From positions 3,472,001 to 3,536,000 of the forward strand of contig JBCAMK010000002.1 of assembly GCA_038503065.1 (NCBI GenBank): a stretch of 64,000 bases of DNA, read 5' to 3'. The notes below the pieces were generated by a model. The model was given only the letters and a program-made list of their open reading frames with translations. It was not told the DNA's origin and did no database searches. Made by a program: the position numbers and the translations under genes. The stretch comes from Paragyromitra xinjiangensis. Taxonomy: Eukaryota; Ascomycota; Pezizomycetes; Pezizales; Discinaceae. Below, piece after piece: positions 47,737-59,361 of the stretch; position 1 is the first letter of the stretch; each line of letters begins with the position of its first letter.

Positions 47737-50700
47737 CTTTGAGTGATGAAGAGGTAAATTGAACAGAGTTGAGCTGGTAAAATGTCAAAATAAAATTAAG
47801 GAATTAACCTAAACCCTCAGAGCTCGCTTCCGATATGGTGGCTTCTGAAAATTAAAAGGAGTACAGTAATGGTACAGCGACTCACGTCGGGCAGCGAAAG
47901 AAGGGCGGCTAGCAACCGATGGACATTAAGGGTGTAGTTGATAATAAATTCTATGAGAGCTCCAGGAAGGTGCAAATTGGCGTAAGACTGGGGAGATAGG
48001 CCCTTTTGTGAAAATCCGACGAGGGCTAGCTAAAACGGTGGGTGGGCTCTGGCCGCTTATAAGATTGTGTTATCGCACCTGCCCTGGCAGCAATAACTAT
48101 GATCAGTTTATGTGTGTAGAACGGTTTGGGCGGGACCGTTTAGAAGGTCGACTCGACGGAAGTGGGATTCCCAGAAAAGGATCGCGGCCGTCAGATTCAA
48201 GCAGAAAAATGCGGGTCCGGGAGTGGGGCGTTGAGCTTTTCGAGTTTCGAGAATGGCGTACTGTCAAAGCGCCGAGGGACAGAAACACTGTCGAACACTG
48301 CTGTGATGGCCGTTCGCAGGAGAACGCGTGATGTTGAAGTTTTTGTTAACAAGAGTAAATAGTTGGAGAAGTCACTCTGTTGAATATGTATGAGCTTTAA
48401 GACCCCGTTTGATCTACTCTCTTGCACCCTCTCTAGATATCCCTTCAATACATGTACTCTTGCCCTCTCACCTTCGTTCTCGCTCTCACAGCGTCACGCT
48501 AAAGCCGTGGATATTGACGTTCGGGGGATAGGTAAAGGAACTGGTCGTGATAAATAAGAATCGTCGACACAGCGAAATTTATGGATGCTTGTCTTCCTAC
48601 ATACAACTCCGAGTGATCAAGTTCCTGTATGAGAATTTGGCAGAAGCAAAGAAACTTATGTTTCCAGCAGCTGCACAATTCCGTCCCCCCCCACACCCAT
48701 AAATGCGACACGACCACCTCCCTCATGCCCGCTCACGCCCACCGATCCTCAGGCGGGAACGAAAGAAAAGGAAGCATGGAAGAAGCTAATTATTCTGCAT
48801 CCCTGTAATATCATCCGGTTCGGGCTGTCGGTACTGGCTCTTACTGGTGACCTTAGCCCTGATAAAAGCGATTCTATAGCCCCTTGCTGGCACCAGGTAC
48901 CCTTGAGGTGATGCTTCTCGCAGGAGTTATCGACTCGGTCATCTAACCCAACTAGCTAGTAATTTGGAGAATAGAGCCCTTCTCGCCCCGATCTCTTTTA
49001 CTTCGGTGCATAGAAAAGATCCTGGAGTTGAGAACTGGTGGGCTGCAGCTAAACCAAGTGCCGTACCATTTTACAATGTACATGTAGGTTCCACTTCCTT
49101 AGGTTCCTGCACATGATCATCATCTTCTCTTCTATGCATTTCAGGGAGTGCGGTAGCCAGGTACGGCATGCACGTCGCGTCTGACGCGAAAAAGGGGTCT
49201 TCGCACACTCTTCGAACCCAACGGTAATGTCGTAAACGACGTCAAATACTCCCAAGAAACAAACAATCCATGATCCAGGTTATTTTCCTTGGGACATTGT
49301 AACATGATCGCGAGGATCACCTTGACTCCCCAATTTTCCATCGGGCAAGCCTTCGTGATAGGCTATTTTCTTAAGACTGGATGGTATCTGAACCAAATAG
49401 CAACATCCCATACAACACTTTTAAATGATCTCTCGCTAAATCAGTGGTCCAATAGCAAACCACCTTATCTGTCTCTGCGTGCTGATCCCTTCTGCTCGGG
49501 GACCGGCAATCGAAAATCAATTTTTTTTACGCTATGACACTAACAGTTTGAAGCCCCACGAAACAACTTTTCCCAACAGGACCCAGATACAGCCTGCAGC
49601 TGATTCGAATGCCAAGGATGTCTGTTGTTGGCTCCCCAGATGATTCTGAGCCAGCCAAGTCCGTCACTCAAACACTCTGCGCCTCCTCGCGTTACTGGCC
49701 TCTCGCCGTATGAATTGGGATGATCCTCATATCCCAGCAAGCGAGGCCCAGCAAGTTGTTTTTTTGCCTTTTCTTTCCGGTGTAACGGACGCGTGTTGGG
49801 AGCTGGAACGACATGATGTTTCGTTTGGTAAGGCCATGAAACTTCCTCTGACGGGGCAATAAACAATCCCAGCCTTTGATCTGATGCTGTCATCCGTCTA
49901 TAGCTTTCATCAGGAGTATCTTTAAACAACTATCATTCATACTAATACGGAGCCTATCGTGCACAGCATCTAGCTAGCTTAGCCCATCATACAGCGTAAT
50001 ATTTATACCAGTTAATAACTGTCGATGTTGAAAATCAAACCCCAGCAGAGTAACCCTAAGATATTTACAACCTTGCGGCAATTTGCACCGTGATCTCCCA
50101 AGGCTTCATTTCTCAGTGGACAGCGACAGCTTTGGAATCTGTTTGCAGAGGTCTTCAAATACGGTTCGGCGCCTATTATACTTTTCTGCGTGAAGGCACT
50201 TCCCCGATCGTCGTGCAAGGCTTCTTAAGATTACCCCACGTGTGCTAGGCAGCAAATAATAGGTACTTTTCGAGATGGCACTTGGTAAATGTTGACGGGA
50301 AGTGGTGGAAGCGGCTCTTTGCCTCGAGTGGCATGCTGAAGACGAATTTATCTCCTGCTAGTCCCCGCTTTCGGATGGGCATGCTTCTTATCACAGACAC
50401 AGTGGATCTCACTGCTCAGCGGTTGATTAATCCGTCACTTTTCAATAAAAATGCGCAGCTGTAAGCGTCTATATGTGTGACACATCATAGCTAGAACCTA
50501 ACGAAGAGTATGGCCGGTAGGCGCATCCGGCATAGATGACGCACAAAACATTCGTGCGACGAAACAAAACGTTTCTCTAGAGTCTACAGTATCAAGCAAG
50601 TTGCGCGCGAAAGGTGCTGAACACGAGGCTATTGAAAACAATATTCAAGGTGCATTCTAGGGTGGGGGGGAGGCCCTAGTAAGACCCAATGATCTGTGGT

Positions 50701-53700
50701 CGATCAGAGACTACACGTATTTAGCCACCCTCGTCACATCAGATAAGGCTCGTGCAATAAGGCCAGTCGTGCCCTTTTAGATCCTTATCTTCTAATATAT
50801 ATGCATATAGTAGCCGGAAGAGGCTTACTGTGTTTATCTACTCATACATACCTTGCCTAGACTCAATAGCTAGGTAACCTAACAATGGCTTCATCGTTGG
50901 ACTACCACAGCAATATACTCCGAATATACATGTATACATACATCTTCGGTTGATTTTCGTCAAGCACCATTAGGGTTACAAGTGCTTACGCTTTCCTCGA
51001 TGTGGTGGCGGTATAGTCCGGATTTCGAACTGATAGGTATCTGTCAGCATTGTCGGCGGCTTTTTTTCTTGCGAATGATTACTCTATATGTATTATCACT
51101 GGAGCACTTGTGGGTAGATATTGTCTCTCCCTAACTCCCGAGACAAAAGCATTTGGCGACTGAAAACTAAAGTCTATATCCTTGTCATGGGGACATCGAT
51201 GTAGGACTTTTTGCGCCTTGAAGGAAATACGGCTTCGTGTCTTTGAGACTTGAGTTCACGAACATCGCCGGAAATCTGAGACTAGAGTCGTATTAGTCTC
51301 GGCGCATGCCTAAATTGCGTAGAAGGCGCCGGAACATATTTTTCCCTTGTGTTATCCTAGAGCACAAGATACTGCCTAATTGAAATATGTCACGTGAGTG
51401 TGCAGCGTGGCAACAAGAACCGCCTTACCTAGTGATTGATCACAGCCGGTATACCCGTGACCTTACATCCGAGTTTCTCCTTCGGTTGGTATGTTATTTA
51501 CTGGTCGACGTATAACAAGATACTGTAAATAATTGCGCTTGAAACCTTCACTGTCAATGATAGCTTTTCGGGAAAAGCATGGTATTATTATAGTCGACAT
51601 AACGACATGGCAAGTACTAGCGGGGTTCTACTGCATGAAATCTTAGTGTGCTCCACATTTCCAGGTTTCGTATGTCTGGAAATTATTTCGTGCTCTAGCG
51701 TGCCGCAGAAGCACACCAGATTTCTCTAGTCGTGAAACCCAAGACTTCGGAGGTGGAGTGACTTTGTAAGAGTCAAGGGTTTTCGCGACTCCCGGCCCAG
51801 GTTTTCGTGACATGCTTCACGAATTGACTGTTAGTTTTGGCAATGTACTCAAGGTTGTTATCCACTGGACCTACTAATTAACCACCAAGTTTATATTAGC
51901 TTAGGACAAGCTGAGTCAAACCAGTGATCAAGATCTCTGTTTTAACCCACAAATTCAGTTTCGGCTTCCTGCTGTGTTAGTACTTCGGACCTCATTAGGT
52001 TTGAGCGCTTCAAACATGGTCTCGGGCTCCACAAATTCTCGGGACAAAAACGTTTCACCATTTGAAACCGATCTGTGATCTGAACTGAAAGCTGAAGCCA
52101 AGTTAATTTTAATAGCTTTTGAGATTTTTGTCTTACGACCACCTACAGGCTGCAGGAAGATTTGACAAGGATAACAAGAGGATTAGTTTCGGTCCTTGCC
52201 AGGGTATCGGTAAGACGCGTGCATGCGCTAAATTGATAGTTAAGTCAAATTGACCGAGCCTATAGAGATATAGATAAGAGACATAGCTGGAGATTGATCT
52301 CCTTTTTCAAAACACCACCATTCACTTTTCACGGTCTTCATAAATTTTGAAATATAAGACATCCTTACACCGTAAAAGCAAAAGTAGTAGTACGGCGAAC
52401 AAGAGTAAGTCAGACACTAAAAAGTACCATAGCACCTGCTGCTCTTCAGAAATGTCAATCAGGCGATTTTACCATCCTTGCAGGACCTACAAGCTACAAC
52501 ACAGTAGAACCATGGTCCATGATTGACACTCTATCCGCGGCGATACCACTAACACTGGTGGTTATTTGGTTCGGGAAATTTGCGCCTGCCGGGTTCATAG
52601 GCCTCAAACCTTGGGATTTTATTGAGGTATAGATACCCTAGTGACCCTTAAGATACTTATTCTCCGTACACTGGAGTGTGTGGTTACTAATTAGGCCCCC
52701 ACTACCGAGATCCCTTCGGTAGGGCCAACTAGCTACTTACTACATCTGTGGACTTGTCCGGCGCTCGTACTCCAATTGGCTAGCATGCCCGTTTTAGTGA
52801 ATAAACAAAGAATTATATTCCCCAATTAGTAAGCCGCTTTGAGAGCATCTTTTTGCCGGTGGGGACAGCGTTTAGGGCTTGATAGTACTTAGGCTGGACT
52901 CGGTACTCGGTAGCATCCGTATACCAGGTTGTTTCACTTAAAGTGTCGTACCTCACTAGGTACTTTGCACACTTTTGTGGTATACGCAGTGGGTACTTGT
53001 CTTGAGTTTGCCTGCAGCCAGGCAACATATCATGCTGCGTGTCGGTAGTTATTTCTTCTTTGAGGATTTTAAGGTACAGAGAGTGCATATGTATACTGCA
53101 TAACGGCCTGTATACTCAAAAGCGTAGAATGATACTTCGGGAAGGAGTATTCGATACTGGAACTACCGTTTATATATATGTCGTTGTTTCTAAGATATTC
53201 GAATACGATGTCGGCGAAATTAAGTATGTATGAATGATCTGGCTTAAAGTCAGGGTTTGTCTGATAGATTTAGTGGTAACTTCGCGGAAAATATCCGGGA
53301 ATAAAACAGCTGCAGCCGTGCCTAGTTTTGTCTCACAATCTCAGACTGTAGATCTCGGGGAATCAGGGATGGTTTGATAGCACTTATCTAACGAACCATA
53401 CAAAAAGCAAAGCTAGGAAATCGTGCAAGGCTTCCTAGCCAATTAAGCTTAACGCAACTCTCTGTCAGGTATCCCGGCCTTCTTTCAACCTCCAACTTAT
53501 TTTTATGGGGTGCGCTCTCGAGATTTTATTCGTTTCACAGTCCGGTATCTAAATCCCGACAAAACCAGGTTCAGCCTGCATAGTAGTTAATTATACATAT
53601 AAATCGACGATCACCAGCGGTTTCCGGATGAAAAGCTTGAGGGCTCCTTTCTTTTTTTTGATTTGAAACTCACGTGCACTCACATTAAAAGGTACATGTA

Positions 53701-53925
53701 TATGTTAACTTCTGGAGATTCATGTATGCCCAACGGATTTGGGTAGAGCTATCCAGTTACACTTATCTCGTAAAATAAATGGATCCACGTCCTACTAAAT
53801 CCGGGAATACTCGCTAAGAAATACCAATAGCCCTAGGCCTTTCTAGCGAAAATTATGGTAAGCTGTGAACCTATGGTCACCGATTTGCGGGAAACCATAA
53901 TAGGGAGTTACAAGGTAATCAACTA
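47737..53925. other. long gene-poor stretch
   Basis: More than 6 kb in which open frames are short (up to about 130 codons, for example 49540-49929 on the minus strand) and match no family I know. There are repeated TACATGTA palindromes (48449, 49079, 50937, 53693). A 7-bp-stem hairpin CTACCGA/TCGGTAG lies at 52702-52722. It may consist of decayed transposons, but no boundaries could be defined. Confidence 0.45.
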
Positions 53926-54059
53926 TCCCATAGTCTGTCAAAGCTGCCCCCCCCTAGTGGGGGCTAGATTTTGCTAATTTTCATTGGCTACTTTCTAATT
54001 TTATTGCGTTGAGCCACCAGCCACTTTGGGGGGACAGCATTTTTTAACAGACTATGGGA
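53926..54059. mobile_element. small inverted-repeat element (MITE-like), TA-flanked
   Basis: TCCCATAGTCTGT at the left end is perfectly inverted at the right end (ACAGACTATGGGA), with TA on both sides (53924-25, 54060-61) and weaker complementarity continuing inward through a C-run/G-run. At 134 bp it has no coding capacity. TA duplications fit the Tc1/mariner superfamily. Confidence 0.65.
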
Positions 54060-54061
54060 TA

Positions 54062-56245
54062 GCGGAAGGAGAATCTAGCAAACGAGTATCTAATTGAAGA
54101 AAATTGTGAGTTTTCACATTTTCTACCACGCGATGTGTTGATCACGGAAAAAGAAATTTAGCCCTATATATGACTTTAGCCATCTTCCACCTATGTTATT
54201 GCGAGTTTAGAAGAATTTATATCTTTTTTGAAGCCTTAAGTCCCGAGATATCATATACAGTAAGTTCTATTCGATCGCCTTGAGTATACGATTACGTCTA
54301 GCGATTAGGCATTGGTTATACAAGGTCGGCGATTCTGTCTGCTTACAATTGTTTGTCTAAGATTAGTGTTACACAGTACAGAAAAATCTTGTATTTGCCA
54401 GTACCAGCCGAACCGACTCCTGTATACAGAAATCACATTCATGAGCTGGATATGTATCCAGCCAATGCCCGGTTCAGGGTAAGGCGGAGGAGAAAAGCCA
54501 ACCCGATCCGCCGATCCGGAGATATTTTCAGCCAGAAACTCGCTCGGCGTCCATAAATACCCGCCGAATACTATGGGTGCCAAGTCTGCATTTAAGCCTA
54601 ACCACGTGCGCGAAGATCAGCCTAGTTTTAAAGAATTCCTCCTGAAAACGGATCTCAGCAAATACGGCTATGAGGGCAAATTACTAGGTCTAGGAGACCC
54701 ACCCAGGAAAACGTTATAGCAATAAATCAGTGCGGCATTATGGGATTCCCCGCTACCGTTGCGCGCACCCAATCGACCGCAGATTATAGCTACATGTAAC
54801 CATCGATACGTCTTAGAAATTTTGTTTTAGTTCAGCTCCAAACCGAAGTGTGCCGCCCATCATCACCGCAGGTCCTTTAAGAAAGGCATGCAACTTGAGA
54901 GCTAAAAAATGACTTTCAAACTTGAATTGGTAAGTCAATTATAATTGGTGTAAAGGACGATACTGTAAAATAGGAAGGTCGGATTTATCTTCTACTGAAA
55001 AGTTACTTTATTAGAGGGGGGTACCGGTCCAAATAGGGCGCGAACAGAGCGGCTTCCTGGATTGGTTAAATTCGCACCCACAATGCATACATGTAATTAA
55101 GTGAACACATGAGCTAATGGAAGGTACTTACACTCAGGCAGATATTACCTTTTCATTCAACCTCGACATGCTTGTTGCAATTACTTAATTATGAGATTTT
55201 CAAGGTTAGTTTTAAATTAGTCGGGCTGTATTCAAATCTGGGCTGGGTATCTTCGAAATGGATGAATTTAGTTTTCTATTTGCCTTGCAGCACTGTGTGG
55301 GTCTAAGTTAGCAAGCTTTTGGGGTACAGCCTATCCTCGTGAAGGGCGATACTCTTCAACAACTTATTAAATGTATTTTCTGTCGAAGGTGATCACGCGA
55401 TGGGGTACATGGAGGTAGGAACAAAATCAATCGCTTATTCTCCAGACCGGTAGTGTACCTCTATCTAAATACTCGCCTAATAGCCCCTGGAAGCCGTATT
55501 CTCGGGTGTTTGTGTCTCTCTTTCATTTCTACGAAGCCATGCCGGAAGGGGTACTCATGTTAAGAAACTTTTCGGCATTTTGCGTAAAGTAGCTAAACGA
55601 GTGATAACATATGATTAAAATAGGAGCTTCAATTTTATTTTCGATATAGGAGATAATAATAAGTAGGACTAGATATACCTTTGATTAAATTGTCCGAAGG
55701 CATAGATTGAAAACGAAAGAGGGGGGAAAAATTGTTCGTTTGCGGTATTTGCTGGTGAAGCCGGGTGATGATCTGTGATTGTTAACAAACAGCGCATTTA
55801 GTATCTCTATCAATGATAATAGAGGGCAAAAGCAGAAGATTTATGTCTTGGTGGTTCTGTATTGGCTTGAGATTGTTATAAATTTCTAGCGTACTTCATT
55901 CCCCGATCCAGTCTACATGCGTAACCTACATGCATATGTATCAATAATTCGAGGATACTACATGTAACCATGAACAAAATCGGGCCGGTCAATTCAAAAC
56001 TACATGTAGCCTTAATTGAAGATTGAAAGCAGTGCACTTTTTAACCCAGAAATGCCACAAGCTTTACTACGGATTCGATATATTTCACAATACTATCATA
56101 CTTTTGACATCAGAACGTATAGCTACATGTAGGTTTACTGAAAGCTCGTTGGTAGGCGTTAGAATTATGGCATCGACAAAGTTAGTGAGTGACGCTATAT
56201 GACACAAAGGGGGCACGAGATGTTCTCGTAATGGTTTTGAGCCTA
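54062..56245. other. gene-poor stretch between two MITE-like elements
   Basis: No supported gene. A minus-strand frame at 54305-54583 (92 codons) has no known domain. TACATGTA occurs at 54791, 55088, 55959, 56001 and 56124, the densest cluster in the window. Confidence 0.45.
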
Positions 56246-56415
56246 CAGTCGTACCTTGCTATACCGAACCTACATAATCTACCGAAGTTCGCTATCATTC
56301 GTTACAGAAAATTCAATATCTATGGAGTGATACTGAGAAGAAAAGGTGTAGCCGAATTTATTCGTTACAGCAAGGGATTCGCTATGTGAAGGTTCGGTAT
56401 AGCAAGGTACGACTG
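56246..56415. mobile_element. pogo/Tigger-like MITE
   Basis: 170 bp with a perfect 26-bp terminal inverted repeat starting CAGTCGTACCTTGCTATACC, flanked by TA on both sides (56244-45 and 56416-17). CAGT... termini followed by ACC-TTG-TATA-type sequence and TA duplication are typical of pogo/Fot1/Tigger Tc1-mariner elements. It has no transposase, so it would need to be mobilised in trans. The open frame at 56189-56389 lies mostly within it and is not a gene. Confidence 0.85.
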
Positions 56416-56417
56416 TA

Positions 56418-57854
56418 TACTGGGCTATATGCAAGTACTCTTATACACCGTAGCAGTGATTCTGCGGGGTCATAAGTAAATCTACTGCACTGACCGATGG
56501 AAGGAAAACGGAAGCAATGGGTAGAAACAGTGGGCTAACGTTCTCCGTGCCAAACAATCGATGTGTGGTTGAGACGGGCTTGAACCTGCGAACGGAAACC
56601 AGGGAGAGTAGAGCCCAGTAGACATTGGGTTCTAGTAAATTTTCCGCTAAATATATCTCAAGATCAAAAGGAGGTGTATATGTTCCGGCCTGTTTACCGT
56701 AAATGCCCGTTTGCAAGGTGGCTGGTACGCTTTACGAATGGAGCAACTTTGTAGATAGGCTGGCTTACATTCAAAGGATAACCTAAACCTGACCTATATT
56801 CAAAGTCCCAACCCCAAAAAAATCATGACTCAGGTCCTCCATACCGATACCTGATAAACCCAACTACTAGCTACTATGAGTCTTCTTTATTTTAACATTA
56901 TCACCCTACGTAGCAGAATTGCAGCTATACATGAAAGATTTCATGTTGAATTGCTTTATTACAAGATCCCTAGGTTTATACCATTTGACTGATCTCTAGG
57001 TCAATAATAATATTTTCTGACTGAGATAGTGGCCATGGGTTTTGGAAAGGGGTTTTAGAAGTTCTTGAAGCTTCATGTTATCCCAAGTCATAAGTGAGCC
57101 CATTGTTTACAGGCCATCTACTAGTGGCACTTTGAAGATGGGAGGCCCGTCTCCAAAGTTCCTCTATTTGCATACTAGCTGGCCCATTTATAACCGGGGT
57201 TTAATGACATACGGGCCGAAACATACATGTATACATGCAACTCTCCACAGATACATGTACTTTACCCATTTTGCAAGTATGTGTTTTACCCTAGCTAGTC
57301 GTTCGCTGGAGTTTAAAATACATCTGCAGCTCTCATCTGTCACACCACCTGCCCGGATGGGCACAGGCGTTATCGACCCGGGTATTTCCGGAATCCCGCA
57401 ACGATCGATGGTACAAAATAGACCCCGGCAATTGGGTCAACCACAACAAGTATGATTCTCGATAGGCGAGTCGAGTCCATCTTGCAGCGGGGGATAGCCG
57501 AGACTTGGGTTGGGCCAACAGCCACTAGTTTATCTAACACCAGGGTAGTGGGCGTATCTTATCGCAAAAGCAACTACGAACTGATAGGCACAATCTCTGG
57601 GAACCCGCAAATACTAGACAATCTAACAAGAACCTATCTTGATTCATTCCTCATACCTTAATGGTACCTGAGCTCGGTGCAAGACCGTCTAATCAAACAT
57701 ATCTCTTAGCAAAAAAGGAAAGGTATTGGCGTATCTACCTTCACCTGAGTTGTCAAGAGTTACAAAAAAAGCAAGAACAAAAGCACAAGAAATCCCAACC
57801 CTATCCACCCATCCCACCAGCAGAACAAAAAGAAGACTAAAACAATTGAACACC
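56418..57854. other. gene-poor flank of glutamine synthetase
   Basis: No supported gene. Frames at 56441-56716 and 57075-57455 lack recognisable domains. TACATGTA at 57234 and 57252. The 3' end of the glutamine synthetase gene starts at 57855. Confidence 0.45.
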
Positions 57855-59361
57855 TTATTCGTCAAGACCACCACAGATCGTCTCGATCATGATACCAGTG
57901 ATCTGGTACGGGCAAGCGTTGGAAGCTGGGCGACGATCCTCAAAGTATCCGTAACCTTCCTTGGCGCAAGACCGGGGGATACGGATTGATGAACCACGGT
58001 CGGCAACACCATATGAGAATGAGTCAATAGAGCCGGTCTCATGTCTGCCGGTAAGACGGAGAGTATTGTCATCACCGTAGACGGCAATGTGCTCCTTATG
58101 ACGTTTGGCGAGCTTGTGGATAGCCTCTTCGATGTACTTCATTCCGCCCTCTTTCCTCATCGCCTCAGTGGAGACGTTGGTGTGAAGACCAGAACCGTTC
58201 CAGTCACCACTGTATGCTGTTAGCGACCATTTATATGCAATAAATTTATGCTAGAGCACTTACGGGATAGGTTTAGGATGGAAAGAAATCTTAACACCAA
58301 ATTCTTCAGCAACACGGTGAAGGAGATAGCGAGCCAGCCACAAGTGATCACCCACTGTTGGCGACATCAGTACTATTTCTTGAAATCGGATTGGGCTATA
58401 AATGACTCACTCTCGATTCCTTCACAAGGTCCAACTTGGAACTCCCACTGGGATGGGAGAACCTCGGCGTTGATACCAGAGATCTTAACTCCAGCGAACA
58501 AACAAGCACGGTAGTGGGCCTCAACGATATCACGGCAATATACCTTGCCGGTACCGACACCACAATAGTATGGGCCCTGAGGACCGGGGAAACCGCCCTT
58601 GGGCCATCCATACGGCTGACCATACTCATCGAAGAGGGTGTACTCCTGCTCAAGACCGAACCAAGGCTTTTGGTCTTTGTGGGCCTCCATGAGCTTGGCA
58701 CATTCGTGACGGTAGTTGAACTTGTTGGGTGCACCATCCGAGTTCCAGCACTCAGCCAAAACAAGGATGTTCTTGCCACGGCGGAACGGGTCAGGGTACA
58801 TGGCAACAGGGCGGAGATAGACGTCAGAGTCTTCACCCGGAGCCTGACCGGTGGAAGAACCGTCAAAGTTCCATTCGGGAAGATCCTCAATGGAGTTGGG
58901 AATCTTCTCGATAGTCTATGATGATAAATGTGGTCAGCTTTGTGAACAACTCATTTTCGGGGTGTGGTGAATTGTTGAGGAATTCGTTGCTGAAGAACGT
59001 GTGTTCAGGATTGGAATGTGACTATAGTGGGGGCGGGGTAGGGTTGCAATCACGATAAGGAAAAGTGCCGCAAAAAGCAAGGCAACAAACCTTGGTCTTG
59101 CTCCTCACACCATTCGATCCATCAATCCAGATGTATTCGGCCTGTATAATCCCCTGCTGGTCGAGATCAAGGTATTTCAGGAGCTGTAACGAAAAGTCAG
59201 TCTCGTAGGATTCTCGAAATATGAGCAGCAGCAGAAAACACTGACATTAGCGGTGTTGGAGATGGTTGTTGAGTCGGTCTGAAGAAAACAAGGTTAGCAG
59301 GTTGCTAAAAACACCAAAGACACCAAAGCAGCAACAAAGAAATTGAAAGTTGACTGACCAT
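57855..59361 (-). CDS. glnA: glutamine synthetase (type II, eukaryotic)
   Basis: Six deduced exons on the minus strand: 59359-59361 (ATG only), 59246-59278, about 59092-59183, 58411-58915, 58264-58354 and 57855-58209; about 360 aa, usual for fungal GSII. Exon 3 boundaries are uncertain by one base. Beta-grasp domain: [41 protein letters not shown]. Catalytic domain: [61 protein letters not shown], the [18 protein letters not shown] substrate-binding loop, [27 protein letters not shown], and the end [19 protein letters not shown]. It condenses ammonium with glutamate using ATP in the cytosol and is central to nitrogen assimilation. Four GATAAG/CTTATC sites lie within 1.2 kb upstream. The start codon stands alone in exon 1, followed directly by an intron. 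Confidence 0.96.

Noticed and set aside
49540..49929. 129-codon minus-strand frame
   Set aside because: No homology recognised, composition not clearly coding, isolated in a gene-poor stretch.
52702..52722. Hairpin CTACCGA/TCGGTAG
   Set aside because: A single 7-bp stem without neighbours, target duplication or second copy; could be chance.
58396..58921. 161-164-codon frames on both strands
   Set aside because: Shadows of the largest glutamine synthetase exon.
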